Assembly (NCBI GenBank): GCA_964036665.1
Contig: OZ038532.1
Span: 124,001 to 188,000 of the forward strand
Direction of reading: 5' to 3'
Length of the DNA stretch: 64,000 bases
Source: Gordius sp. MW1
Taxonomy: Eukaryota > Nematomorpha > Gordioida > Gordea > Gordiidae
Shown here: positions 22,041 to 33,275 of the stretch, one piece after another
Numbering within the stretch: the stretch's first letter is position 1
Layout of the letters: each line of letters begins with the position of its first letter
Notes under the pieces: model-generated
The model's database searches: none
Told to the model about the DNA's origin: nothing
Seen by the model: the letters and a program-made list of their open reading frames with translations, nothing else
Translations under genes and position numbers: made by a program

Positions 22041-24191
22041 TTTTTTTTTTTTTTTTTTGAATTGACATGCTTTATTAAAAAAAAGTATTAAATATAAAGT
22101 GGATTTAATACAAAGATACAAGAACGAAAATATTTATAAAAAGAATGATTAAAACACATTATCCGTTTCTTCATCTTTAAGAATGGGCATTGAATCCATC
22201 AAAGAATAAAAATTGGATTTAGCAATCGCAATGGCAATTGATTGTCTTAGTAAGAAACTATTCGATATTTTAGAAGGGGGCGAGCGTTTATTGAGTTCTT
22301 TAAAAAAATTTAATGCGCTCTTTCCGAACGTCCCTGAGCACGACGAGACGATAGGAATAAAAACGGAGGATTCCGATAAAGCTGAGTATTTTAAGGATTT
22401 GCGATGCTCTGCCGATCCTAGGGGGTCGTGAGTATCGTTGGAGAGGGCAAACAGGTCAATACAGGTGTAGTCCCATTTTAAGAAAAGGCCTTTGTCCCAT
22501 GGGATAAGTGATGAACCGTCAGGACGCATCCGCCCTTCGAGAGAGGGATCTGACGGTTCAAGGATGGAAGGAACTTTTGCCCGTTTGAGGGCAGCTTGAA
22601 GCAGTGTATTTATTTTTTGGTGCCTACTATACCGGCTTTTGTTAAATTTACAATGCAGAGGGTGACGCGCTTCCTCATCTACAAGTGAATTACAAAGCCG
22701 GCAGGGGTATGGGGACGTGTATTTACAGCCCAAGCGGAGGGCTATGTTGAAGGACAGGGTAGGATTCTCTAAAAACATTCCCGAAAACTTACTAGGGTAA
22801 GCTTCAAGCCATTCATGACCAGATTGGTCGAAAGCCAATGACCTAAGATTGCAATGCTGTTTGGCGTCGCATGTCGAGAGAAGGTAAGCAACGGACCGCG
22901 ACACCAAACTTGCATCCAAATCTTTTTGGGCATATAATTGTGGAATGTCAACTCCTAAATTGACATTCTCATTCCATAGAGATAAGGCTTGATTGATAGA
23001 GGGGTTGAGTGAGAAAGGGACAAGGTCGTTAATAGATTGTTTAAAAGAAAGGGAGGAGGAAATAAAGGCGGCTAAGGAAATCGCGGTAGGGGAACGAATA
23101 CCTAGACCGCCAGATTTTGTGGGAAGAGTGGCTTGAAGCCAAGTATTCGTGTTAAAAGAAATATTTAAAATTAATTCAAGTGTGGATTTAAAAAAGTGTT
23201 CATAATTGTGTAAGACATCTTTAAATAAAAAAGCTTGCGTGGAGCGGAAGCAGAATAAAATTTTGCTAATGTTGTAATAATTTTTTATAATGTAAAAGGA
23301 ATGATGAGAGGGCATAGATTTAAAAATGTCTAATTTGGTTTTTAGAGAAGAAAGGTTTTTGTCTAAAAAATTTTTGAGGCACTCAGGGCCCCCGATAGGT
23401 GCGCCTAAAACATACATATTGTCTTTATTAATTTTAGCAAAGTCAAAAAACTTTGGGTGAATATTATCCAAGTCAGAATATATTTCACTTTTAGAGGCAT
23501 TTAAACATAAGTTTAATGTGGGGAAAAAAGCATGTATTACATCTAGTGCTTGGACTAGGTTGTCAGGGGTGCCAACAAGAGTGGCGTCATCTAAATACCA
23601 GACATTGAGGGTGAGTTTACAATGTTTGTTAATTTCGTTAATTAGGTGATTTATAGCCAAGCAGAATAAAGGGGGGCCTAGGGGGTCACCTTGTTGGATC
23701 CCTTCTGCGGATTCAAGGAAGAATTCTCCAAATTTCAAAATCGAAGGACATCCGTAACTTGAAATGATGTAGTTGGTGTATTGGGGAAATATCTTGATAA
23801 AATCGTTAATGAAGGCTGTGCGGCGAATGCTATTGAAAGCATTTTTAAAATCCAGTTTTATAAAGGAGTCACCCAGAGGGAGGTGTTCCAGGGCTAAGCG
23901 TGCGGCATGGGTAGCTATCTCGCACCCTCCTTTGACCCCAAAGCCTAGTTGATGCGGAATTAAAGTAGGGGACAATATGGGTTTAATCGCCGAACAAATT
24001 AATTTAGAAATAATTCTTCGAAAGACACCGCCGATAGCGATAGGCCTGGCTGAATTGTCGGCCTTTCTTATAGCTAAAAGCTTAGCTCCAAAGACTATGG
24101 GTGTTATTTCTTTAGGTATACTCCCATTGACTAAAAGGTTACAAAATTTGGTGAGTAAGTCTAGTAAGATGGAGGAGTTATTATTATCAAT
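22041..24191 (-). mobile_element. 5'-truncated RLE-type non-LTR retrotransposon, copy A
   Basis: The insertion is bounded by 36-bp direct repeats and ends, on its own strand, in a poly(A) tail (18 T on the plus strand, 22041-22058). Its reading frame is open right up to the 5' junction at 24191, so the element is truncated inside the ORF and lacks the N-terminal DNA-binding part. It lies in the same orientation as the ABCA gene, in the intron between the Q-loop exon and the signature exon. The insertion predates the tandem duplication, because unit B has it with the same repeats. Confidence 0.9.
22149..24191 (-). CDS. Reverse transcriptase with C-terminal CCHC and restriction-like endonuclease domain (truncated N-terminus)
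   Basis: About 680 codons are open with no start inside the element. RT motifs in order are RPIAIGGVFRRIISKL, HQLGFGVKGG, FIKLDFKNAFNSIRR, GIQQGDPLGPPLFCLAIN and the catalytic NVWYLDDATLVG. Near the C-terminus follow a zinc-knuckle-like C-x2-C-x9-H-x3-C (CRLCNSLVDEEARHPLHC) and an endonuclease core RPDGSSLIPWDKGLFLKWD with a downstream EHRKSLKY. This fits the PD-(D/E)xK nuclease of R2/NeSL/CRE-like elements, which cut the target and prime reverse transcription from it. The frame has no stop, so this copy still encodes intact RT and nuclease domains. The exact clade is uncertain. Confidence 0.85.
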   Translation of the reverse strand: MDNNNSSILLDLLTKFCNLLVNGSIPKEITPIVFGAKLLAIRKADNSARPIAIGGVFRRIISKLICSAIKPILSPTLIPHQLGFGVKGGCEIATHAARLALEHLPLGDSFIKLDFKNAFNSIRRTAFINDFIKIFPQYTNYIISSYGCPSILKFGEFFLESAEGIQQGDPLGPPLFCLAINHLINEINKHCKLTLNVWYLDDATLVGTPDNLVQALDVIHAFFPTLNLCLNASKSEIYSDLDNIHPKFFDFAKINKDNMYVLGAPIGGPECLKNFLDKNLSSLKTKLDIFKSMPSHHSFYIIKNYYNISKILFCFRSTQAFLFKDVLHNYEHFFKSTLELILNISFNTNTWLQATLPTKSGGLGIRSPTAISLAAFISSSLSFKQSINDLVPFSLNPSINQALSLWNENVNLGVDIPQLYAQKDLDASLVSRSVAYLLSTCDAKQHCNLRSLAFDQSGHEWLEAYPSKFSGMFLENPTLSFNIALRLGCKYTSPYPCRLCNSLVDEEARHPLHCKFNKSRYSRHQKINTLLQAALKRAKVPSILEPSDPSLEGRMRPDGSSLIPWDKGLFLKWDYTCIDLFALSNDTHDPLGSAEHRKSLKYSALSESSVFIPIVSSCSGTFGKSALNFFKELNKRSPPSKISNSFLLRQSIAIAIAKSNFYSLMDSMPILKDEETDNVF

Positions 24192-24227
24192 GGGATTTGA
24201 ACTATTAATTAAATAAAGGTAATAATT
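24192..24227 (-). repeat. 36-bp target-site duplication, 5' side of RLE copy A
   Basis: This is the exact partner of 22005-22040, starting GGGATTTGAACTATTAATT, immediately outside the truncated 5' end of the retrotransposon. Confidence 0.9.
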
Positions 24228-24517
24228 AGATTAGTAAAGCGATAGAATGGTAGAATTTGCATGTGTAATGCAACTAAACAAGTATAATGGGGAACTAAAT
24301 TTAAACTTAGGTCGAATTTTGACTTGGCTCCTAAATTTCTCTGACTAAAAATAGACCTGATGAAATTAACACGATTACAATTGTTTGTTCGGGGCTTGCA
24401 CTTATTATAAAAGTAAATAACGAAAATAAGTGAACCGTTTATAAATTGCCGTTATAACTATAAAATATAAAGAGCGCGTCGCTAATTAGGCTCCAGGTTG
24501 GGGAGCTATAAATTTAC

Positions 24518-24726
24518 CAGACGAGCATCTTCCAACCCCAGCATATGGGCATACGAGACAAGCGTTTCTCTGGGAGTTAAATACTTATTAATTTGACTGG
24601 TTGGATAATAGCCAATAAATTTGAAACTACTACACCCTGACTTTCGAATATTATAACCATGCACATATACATCTCCTTTGAAATTTTTCACTTTTCCACT
24701 TAATAATTCATAGAAGATTCTGCAAT
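24518..24726 (-). CDS. ABCA orphan half, NBD2 post-Walker A/Q-loop exon (unit A)
   Basis: The exon reads CRIFYELLSG, NFKGDVYVHGYNI, FKFIGYYPTSQINKYLTPRE and LVSYAHMLGLEDARL. It matches the ABCA segment with the conserved GD...G-N-I and the Q-loop (usually GYCPQ), but the Q-loop glutamine is threonine (YYPTSQ). The acceptor is ATTTTTTAG and the donor CTG|GTAAAT, giving 209 bp, phase 1 in and phase 0 out, matching its neighbours. Confidence 0.8.
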
Positions 24727-24785
24727 CTAAAAAATTATCATATTTTGATACATATATAATGTTGTTGTTTATAAAAATTATATAC

Positions 24786-25180
24786 TTGAATTGGCCTTAT
24801 TGAGGTCGAGAATTCCAAAACATTTTTTATTTTGGATTTGAATGTTAATATTTTTTAAAAAGGTAGTGGTTACATCTTTCATCCAAATTTTGAATTCCAT
24901 TGAATTATTATCTTTCCTTAAGTTATCTGAATCTTGAAGTGGACATTTGGAATTTATTTCAGAATTTTTATTTTTTATATGTAAATGCTTTTTCATCAGA
25001 CTTTTTAAAGCTGCAAACCTAGTTTTGATTTTTCCCCAATACAATTTATTTAATTGCCATAACTTCTTAACCCGTATTGCGATTTCAATGACACTATAGA
25101 CTATTGCAAAGAATAAAAATGAATAGGATTGTCTGACAACTTCTTGAGATTCATCGTAAAACGCGTGTCTATATGAAACA
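24786..25180 (-). CDS. ABCA orphan half, last TMD2 helix to NBD2 Walker A exon (unit A)
   Basis: The exon starts at VSYRHAFYDESQEVV, has a membrane helix SYSFLFFAIVYSVIEIAI, a charged linker of about 60 residues, and the NBD2 entry MKDVTTTFLKNINIQI. The Walker A position reads CFGILDLNKANS: the glycine-rich loop and the lysine of GxxGxGK[S/T] are both missing. The donor is TCA A|GTATAT, phase 1. Its upstream intron is only 37 nt (25181-25217, GTAGCC...TTCTAG). Without that intron there would be an apparent frameshift. Confidence 0.75.
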
Positions 25181-25217
25181 CTAGAATAGCTCTTTAAAAA
25201 TATAATATTTAGGCTAC

Positions 25218-25448
25218 CTTGCAACTTTTGAAAAGTGATGTTTGTGCACTATAAGCAAACCCCTGAAAAAACTAAAAGGAGGAAATAATATTGTCAATGC
25301 ACTCCATTTATGATAATATATTGGCAGTATATTTAATGTTAAGTCTGCTAGGACGCATGACACGGTGATCAGAACATTACATATGAATGAGGGGCGAATA
25401 AAATTTAATAAACGACATAGCAAGCCCATATAAGGAATATACGCTAAG
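25218..25448 (-). CDS. ABCA orphan half, TMD2 middle exon (unit A)
   Basis: The exon encodes LAYIPYMGLLCRLLNFIRPS, then a hydrophobic pair around CNVLITVSCVLADLTLNI and the ABCA-typical SALTILFPPFSFFRGLL. The family usually has FP..-x-GRGL at this point. The acceptor is TTTACATAG and the donor AAG|GTAGCC, giving 231 bp, phase 2 to phase 2. The upstream intron is 51 nt. Confidence 0.78.
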
Positions 25449-25499
25449 CTATGTAAATAAAAGAGGTTTGATATAAAGTTTATTCAATATGTTTTATAC

Positions 25500-25757
25500 C
25501 TGAATGAAACAAAAAATAGTATGACAAATGGATCATATGCTTGCCCAATTATGGTCTGTAGTATAAAGGCTGATGCTAATAATGCTAATTGTATAACAGA
25601 ATTGCTTATTAAATGGGCAATCGTATAGCCAATGGCGTGATAAGGTTCAAGTCTTTCTAATACTTCGTAGGAAGAGCTACTTTTAATTAACCCATTTAAA
25701 ATGTTTAAAGTTAAAAGTATGATTGCTATATGAGTTCCATAGGTAATCATTAGTCTC
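25500..25757 (-). CDS. ABCA orphan half, TMD2 first-helices exon (unit A)
   Basis: The exon encodes MITYGTHIAIILLTLNIL, a loop, LEPYHAIGYTIAHLI and VIQLALLASAFILQTI. These hydrophobic helices correspond to the second membrane domain after extracellular domain 2. The acceptor is ATAATAG and the donor CAG|GTATAA, giving 258 bp, phase 2 to phase 2. Confidence 0.78.
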
Positions 25758-25866
25758 CTATTATAATGTAATTCACTCGATTTAGAATTTAAATATTAAC
25801 AGAATATAAAAATACTAATTTAAACATTATATTGGAATTATTTTGTTTAATTTTAAAAAAGATTAC

Positions 25867-26802
25867 CTTATATGTGACTTTTCGTTAAAGATAGGATGAT
25901 TTATTGTAAGATTGCCGTAATCAACCCCATTATATATATTTATCTCGTCTGTGTAATCAGAAACCTTTTTATTAGAGGTATACTTGTAATTCTCAGATGA
26001 AAGCAAAGTTTTATTAAAGGTGCTTGTCGATCGGGTTTTAAATTTAACGAGAGTTCTGTAATAGGATGTGTCGAATAAAGTTAGGAAGGATGCCATCCCA
26101 ATTTTTAGTCTGTTATCATACCAAATTTTAACATAGTCAATATCGGCATGTGTAAGATGTTGCAAGTACTGCAAATGCTCTGTATTGGATAACAGCAACT
26201 TCAGTGTCTCTCGTTTTTTTAAATTGGACAGAGCTTTACTTAAAATTTCTTGTATAACCAATGCACTTTTATATTTGTCTTGTAGTGATAATGTGACATT
26301 TTGTGGATAAATTTTAGCGTAGCCTCCAATTATATCAAATCTATCGTTTGTATTCTTGATAAAATATTTACTTAATTTTTTAGTATCGACTGTAGTAATC
26401 AAATTGGACCAGGATTCGATAAATGCTTGAGAACCACGTTTTGCAAAACATTGATTTTGACCATCTTTATTAAGGCAAATACACTTAATCCTTTTACTAG
26501 GCAAAATTGAACGTTTACTACCTAATTTCTGATTAGGTTTCTCTGATTTATAACAAATTTGATCAAATAAGTCGCTACATTTAATGTTGGACCCATAAGA
26601 GCTTATTTCGGAGTTGATAGATTGAAATAGGTGACATTTGCTATCGTATTTATGAGGTATGCGATATATGCACTCATTTAATTTCTTGATATATAAAGTA
26701 TCAGGATACTTATAAAGTATTGACATAGTATTTTTTCCAAAAAACTCTTTGCTCTTTTTTAAAAGGTCTTTATCGATGGTTTTATTAAGGGATTCTTTAA
26801 TT
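25867..26802 (-). CDS. ABCA orphan half, extracellular domain 2 exon (unit A)
   Basis: The 936-bp exon (about 311 codons) is open throughout. It ends in the ABCA hallmark before TM8: YVKIWYDNRLKIGMASFLTL and DYGNLTINHPIF. The family has VKxWxNN...SFLN and YGI...NHPL. Several cysteines near the start (KCHLF, KCSDLFDQICY, KCICLNKDGQNQC) suggest a disulphide-bonded domain. The acceptor is TTATTCAG and the donor ATAAG|GTAATC. Its upstream partner exon (46081-46192) lies outside the duplicated unit, so this copy has no 5' half. It carries Asn at YGN, where unit B and the family have Ile. Confidence 0.82.
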
Positions 26803-27446
26803 CTGAATAATTATTTAAAACTTAGTATTATTAATTATATATATATTATATATATAGGTTTTAATGTCGCATTGTAAGATAATGTTTCAATTATAGACTA
26901 TTAGCCTTCTCAACTTTTATATATTCAAGATATAAGTTTTGCTAAAATTAATCGCCGTATTTATATTCAACCTAAACTTTATATAGCGATGGATTGAATT
27001 TGTCAATTATCTTGAACGTTATACAATTAATAGTTATTTTAAGAGTTTTTTAAACCCAAAAAATTAAGCAGAAATTATTTTAAATATATTTAAGTGTAGA
27101 TAGTGCTTAATAAGTTGAGTATATATATGAATTATTTTATTATTATTCTTATATTTTTGTTTAAATAGCTCAATTTTATAAATTTTTAAATTATTTTTAT
27201 CATTATATATGAAATAGATATACATATAGAGCATAATAACCATTTTGCTAGCCATCTTGATAGATGACAAAAAATGAATTTTCAGAAGGCATTAAGCCGT
27301 CTAGTCGATGGTTTTGACTTAAATCATATGTAGAATTATAAAACAGATTATGGGATAAGCTTAGCGCTTCTCCCCTTGATTAAAAAATCATATATTTAAC
27401 ATATTGATTAAATAACAAAACAATTTGAGCCTAAATGAGTACCAAA
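26803..27446. other. Former ABCA intron DNA at the right end of unit A
   Basis: This is AT-rich with a TATATA run near 26840. It holds no recognisable exon, promoter or start codon for the orphan half-gene. The frame at 27064-27270 is AT-rich chance sequence. The unit ends at 27446. Confidence 0.4.
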
Positions 27447-28733
27447 AGGTAGGATTTTATTTTGGAAGAGGTTTTCAATTTTTTTCTTCAAATATTGAAA
27501 ATAGGAAAATTTTTTTGCAATTTGATTAAATATATACTTAATGTAGCATCCATGTGAGTATTTCCAGCCAAATTTAAATTTTAAATTCTATTGAGGCTGG
27601 TGTAAAGAAGATGAAAACATAAAAAGCTAATTTGGCATTAAAAAATTGTAACAAAATACATTATTAAGTTGATGTGAGTGATGTCTCACTTAGCAATTGT
27701 CCTTCATTTGTTCTAGAAATTAAAAAAACAAATTATCTCAATAGTAAATACTCATTCTTAAAACTAACATGAAATTCCTTTATAAAATTATTTCCGCTTT
27801 TCACCTTGACAGCGTTTACTGCCTGTGATAGGTGTAGATTAACAAGTTCTAAATTTGTTATTAAAAACACCTGCTTAGGCGAATTTAGAGTCCTGCGCAT
27901 TGTTTCTAATTGGGCTGAGCTCAATCCAAGCTTGATGTTTTTGTTATGCCTGTCCAAAAAATAATGTTTTAAGCCCTTGTAAATTTTAAACAAATTATGA
28001 ATTCAGAATCTGAAATTATCTTGTAGCATACAACAAATTTAATTGCCAATAAGAGAAACCATAAAAATTTCGATAAACAATTTGTTAAAAATTATATTAT
28101 TTTGCAACAATGGATTGATCCTATTTTTCAATTCAATATTAAACTGGGCTTTGCAATTAAAAAAAAATTATTTAAAACTTAATTTGAGAAGCCCGATCAT
28201 TTTAGTAGAATCCAAGGTTCAGGAAACTTCTAAAGACCGATTGAGGCTCAAAATAGATCCAAAATTGATTTTTTTTATAATTCTTACTTAGTTGATACAA
28301 AATTAATTTATTAATAACGTTAGTTCTGACGTTCTGTCACCTTATGTAAAATCTTTTTATTCGTAACATTATTCCCTATGATATAATAGGAATTGAATAA
28401 TTTGTTACTTGTCAACAATAATTTTTTAATAAGAAATTCATTTATTTTAGGGCGTAGCGAGCATCGGAATTAGAGGGCAGCAATAATGATTTAGGGAAGG
28501 CAAAATAAACTTTTTTAGCCATAATTTTAATATATATCAACAAATTTTTGGAATTTGAGGGCAGCCTCCCTGCCCCCCCCCCGGCCACGCTTATGATTTA
28601 TTAGAGTAAAACAGAGTATTACGCCGCTATCGTACTTATTAAATTTTGTATTGCATTACATAAGTTTCAAAAAAATTTCCCCAAGGGAAGAGGGGGTTTC
28701 AACCACAAAATCGCCCCCTTGCGTACGCCACTG
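27447..28733. mobile_element. hAT-type element lacking the first 9 bp of its left end (unit B)
   Basis: This is the same element as 10662-11961. It starts at AGGTAGG instead of CAGGGGCGTAGGTAGG, because the duplication breakpoint cut its terminal repeat. The right end and right target duplication CATGTATA (28734-28741) are intact. It should be unable to move. Confidence 0.85.
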
Positions 28734-29857
28734 CATGTATAGCTAGGAATCATGGGCTATACCTAAAAGGGAAAAGCAGCGTGATGCATCCATGGAGATG
28801 AGAATGCTAAAGTGAGCAAAAAGGAAAATAAGCGAAATGAAAAAATAAGAAGAATTTTGGGTACTACACTATTACGACAAAGCTCCTAACAAACAGACTA
28901 AGATGGTATGGCCATGTCGAGAGAAGGGGCGATAGCTACGTGGGAAATAAAATTGAGAAGATAAATTTTACAGGAAAAAAAAGGAGAGGAAGTCCCAAGC
29001 TTACCTGGATCCATAAAATAAGGCACGATATCAAAACCCACAAGACAAAGAAAGATCTATGTAAATATAAAGACAATTGGAAACGAATGCTGAAAAAACT
29101 GACCACCAGCCTAGGTGACAAATAGGCATTGAAAGAAGAAGTAGTGATAGGCAAGACTACCAAATAGCTAAAAGATTAGCTAAAAAATGTGCAGCAAAAT
29201 CTTAAAGCAAGGTGTAATAGATAATGACAAACTAAAGCCAAAGGACGGAGAAAGATTGACCTACAAAATAGCACATCCATTGAAAATGGCCTTTAGTCGA
29301 AGATCAAATCCAATAAAACATAATAGGAGAATTCGACCCAGCCGATTGGATTTCGAAAACGGAGGTAAAGTTGCTTGGTAAACAAAAATCAAGAAAAACT
29401 CTTGGTTTGGACACATACCAATATAATGTCTTAAAACAAACGGGAAAAATGCTAAACGAGTGGAGAGATCTATGATACCTTACCGCAAACTAAAAGGTAG
29501 TATTTAAGATCTTAACAACTACAGAAGGATTGCTTATGAGTCACACTTTCAAGGTGTGGAAATAGTGACCGCAAAACGGCTTCGGAGTTTAGTAAAAGCG
29601 AAAACCAATTCGGATTTATGCCAAAGAGGTCCACAGCAGATGCCCTTAACAGTGTTTAAAGATTAATAAAATGGTTTAAATAAAGGGAGGAGATGTGAAC
29701 ATGTGTTTTATGAATCTATAAAAGGCGTTTGATGGAGTTTTTAGGAACATTAGTTTAGAAATGTCTTAAAGAAGATAAGGTGCTTGAATTATACGTCAGA
29801 GCCATATAAGATTGTACAAGGAAATTAGAGCTTTAGTTATAACTAGTTAACAAAAGA
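28734..29857 (+). pseudogene. RTE C-terminus plus partial RTE copy (unit B)
   Basis: This duplicates 11962-13080: the C-terminus GKKRRGSPKLTWIHKI ... SLGDK-stop ends at 29125, followed by the partial copy with KPKDGERLTYKIAHPLKMAF. The part of the RTE upstream of the hAT element was not duplicated. Confidence 0.7.
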
Positions 29858-32290
29858 TGTGGGTTAACCTTTAGTGTGTGAACCTGTGGGTCTGTTTGCA
29901 AAATACAACAAATGTCCTGTTGATCAGACAACTCTTCCTTAAAAATGAGACACCTGTCTCATATGTGACTTGACCTGCACTATTTTTATTATTTTCTCAC
30001 CTTAAAACTCAAAAAATAGTACGATTACGGGAAAAATTTTTAGCTAATATATCTTGTAAACAACTAAACAACAATCTTCTCCCCCATAGAAACATTCTAC
30101 AGACTTTTAAGAATGCTACAATATAACTACCATAAGAGAACTTACGATTGCGGGCTTCCATCGCCATAAAATAGTCAAAGAAATATGCAAGACCTGTACA
30201 TTGTCGTTAATCTTTTGAGTTTCAAATGCTCCAAATAATAAAACGGCTTTAAAATACAGAGATATTATTAGGTATGGAAATTATAATAAGGCACTGATAT
30301 ACTTACACAGATAATATAAGGCCGAATATTTTTAATGTCCAAAACAATTTGCGAATTTGCTTCTGTACTATTAATCCAAATATTATTGTTAATCTTCATT
30401 ACTCAGCCCATGCCAGGTATTTAGCCACTTAGAATACTACTGATGATTATGTAAGAATTTATTTATTAAAAGCTAAAAAAACATCATATATGTATTATTA
30501 ATTGATGCATAACAAAGTTTATAATTTTTTCAATATTTAATGTTGTTTAAACGGACAATGTGCTTTATGTTTCATTCGAGTATGGCACGTCAGATTGGCA
30601 AAGAATTTGTGGTATAAAAACATTTCCTTCTGGTTTCCAAATTATGGGACCAATCTAAAGGTAGTTTATATTTTGAATTTTGTAAATTTGTGTTGCACAT
30701 TATAATAAAACAGAAGGATGTTTATCCTTTTAGATCTCATACGCTCTTATACATATCTTATTCTTTTATTAGACTAAAGCACTTTTCTAATTCATATAAA
30801 CAAACCGCTTTTATTCAGGTATATAGATTATGTGGTTTCTTTATATAGTGTTAATGTACAGGTTTTTTATAAAAATTAGCTCCATTGCCGATTACATGAT
30901 GATTAAATAAAAAAATCATGGATTCAATATATTTTTGCAAGCTGTCCTTATTTTCTGTCCTAATTTCTATGATTTTTAGCATTAGTATATCTTTCTAATT
31001 AGCCTAGCCCTTAATATGTAGGATTTTCGACTTCAACAAGCTTTTATATTTGCTATTTTAAATCATTTAACACATGATATAACCGAAAAAATGAACAAAA
31101 ACTTGAGACCTGCAAAGCGGAAGCAATAAGTTAGGCCAAAAAGAAAGTAGGTTAGCTAATCTAAGTAACACGTCTAAATTGCAAGTAGATCTAGTATGCT
31201 TTTCAATAAATAGGGAATAGACTATGCTTTTAATATACATATTACTTATTTCATATGATAATCAATGTTATTTGTAATATATTATTTCAATAAAGTTACG
31301 GAGAAACATTTTATTGGTTTCAGCCGTGAGTTTCAACCACTTTCCTTAGTGACAAGGATTGTTTACAAACATTTTTTACCAGGCCCATCAGCAATACGAC
31401 TAAATAATTAGTCTCGCGAGCTATAACTTTGCTTTGTTGTTTTAAATTTTAGATCTTCAAGTATTAATTATGTTTTAAAAAGAAATGAAACAAAGTAATA
31501 ATTATACAATGTTAGATTTAGTTGGTTTATTTTTTTTATCTATAACTATACAGCCCGTACTTGTCTTTAAAAATTAATTTTTGCTTTAGTTCAATTTTAT
31601 TCCATTGCTTTTAGGTATGCCTATTAAAGTTTGTTTTTATAAATTAAATTCTCATAAAATTTCCTTTATCTTTTGTTTCACCAAACTAAAATTTGGCTTA
31701 GTTTGGAAGACTGAAATAGTTCCCCTTGAAAAAATAAATTAAATTTTGAGTGGTAGTTAAAGGAGCTCATCAGAGCTCATCAGGAAAGGAGCACACTTTG
31801 TTATTATAACCCAAACCCTAGCCCTAACACTTACCCTAACCCATATATTTACTTGTTATGATTTCATTAGGACATGTTAATATAAAATATTTTGTGCTAA
31901 GACAATATGTTAAATTCATCCTGAGCAATCATGACGAGTTTCGCTCCTATTTCTGTGCTCCTTTGACCGGTTCCCAAAAAAAGCTATAACTCAATAAATC
32001 AATATGTGTGCGCCTTGGTACAATAAGTTTTAAAAGTAAAGAAGGCGTATAAATAATTTTCTAAATAAAATAAATTTAATATAATTTCTTTACTTCTTTC
32101 AAGGTAGATTTTGTAATAGAATAATCTTCAAACTCATATAGTTTTCTTACTGGTTCCATCAAGAGCAAAATCTTAGAAAGGCTTGTGCCAGGGAGATATA
32201 CCTATATAAAATAACTGAATTATAATCAAAATAATTTTTTTACGATTTTATAATAATGGCTATTATCTAAATGTCGTATCTACAACGACC
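29858..32290. other. Unassigned AT-rich DNA in unit B
   Basis: This is the duplicate of 13081-15505 with no recognisable gene. Near 31765-31785 unit B has an extra tandem copy of about 10 bp (AGAGCTCATC) relative to unit A, a small post-duplication change. Confidence 0.4.
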
Positions 32291-32870
32291 AAATGGTGCC
32301 CCGCCTCGGTGGCCTCTTGAGTATGGGTTATACTCAGAGCTGAGGTTGAAACTATTAAGCTCATTATCATCTAGTGTTGAAATGAGATATTTTTAATGAA
32401 TACTGTGACAATGATGGATAAGACACAGAATTAATATAGAGCGGCAAAAAATAACATGGCGATTCCTTTCACGGATGCGATGGGTAATGCATGTGGTTTT
32501 ATTAGTCTATGAATGCATGGTTACTATTAAATACACCCTTACTTAAAAATTATCAGCGTTCGCCTATGCTCTATTTACGTAAGAGGGGATTGTAGATAAG
32601 CAGGGGATTTCTGTGTATACCGAAAATAGTAAAGGTAAAGCCCAAGAAAAGATCTTAAGTAAGTTGGATTGGTGATACAAATAGAAAAAAGCTTTATTAA
32701 TCCCTTATTCCTTTTTACTATTGGATTTCTCATTACTCCTATAGTCTTTAAGAACTTCTACGTTAAAAACAAAGGCCGCCAAAAACCCTTCCCCCTTCCG
32801 AAATACCACTAGAGATATTCTTATTGTTCGAGAAAGTGTACGCCATTATATAGTTGTTAAATGCTACCGC

Positions 32871-33275
32871 CCCCCCCCTTTTGCCACCCTTCAACTCCCC
32901 TTTCCCAGGGAATGGGGGTGATTTGCCCCCCTTCATCTGCCCTCTTCCTTCTTAAGGGGCCCTCATTTTTTACACTCTTTCTCACCCGGGAGGGGGAGCG
33001 GCAAATCACCGGGGCAAAAAAGAGGGGAAGGGGCAAATTACCTCCGCCGCTCCTTCCCACCTCACCCCCCGGGTAAAAAAGAGGGAGGGGGCAAACAATC
33101 GGAACAAAATAAGGGGGGGGTCAAAATTCTCTAATTTATTTGTGATATATAATATGAGCAAATATTTAACTGCTCAATGCTTGAACTTGAACAGATTTAG
33201 CCATGGGCGTAACCAGGTTTTGGATTGGGGGGGGGGGGGGGGGGGGGGGTTAAGCGTTCATAGGGGGAGGGGGCA
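32871..33275. repeat. C-rich and G-rich low-complexity block (unit B)
   Basis: This duplicates 16081-16480, with small changes in the lengths of the C and G runs (C run from about 32870; G run from about 33228). Confidence 0.6.

Larger units (their letters stand above)
10671..27446. repeat. Unit A of a 16.8-kb direct tandem duplication
   Basis: The sequence from AGGTAGGATTTTATTTTGG at 10671 to GAGTACCAAA at 27446 is repeated directly after itself as unit B (27447-45954). Identity by eye is very high over every line compared, with scattered single-base changes and small indels. Unit A carries a truncated hAT element, RTE relics, unassigned DNA and the 3' half of the ABCA gene (orphan copy) with an RLE retrotransposon in one intron. 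It lacks the Helitron found in unit B. No shared bases are seen at the junction between the units. Confidence 0.92.

Noticed and set aside
22213..22431. Plus-strand 72-codon frame, repeated at 40721-40939 and 55142-55360
   Set aside because: It is antisense to the C-terminal coding end of the RLE retrotransposon and only reflects that element's composition.
25205..25230. Apparent frameshift in ABCA TMD2 between the two overlapping reading frames
   Set aside because: A 37-nt intron with GT...AG ends at 25181-25217 restores the frame with matching phase, and other introns in the gene are similarly short.
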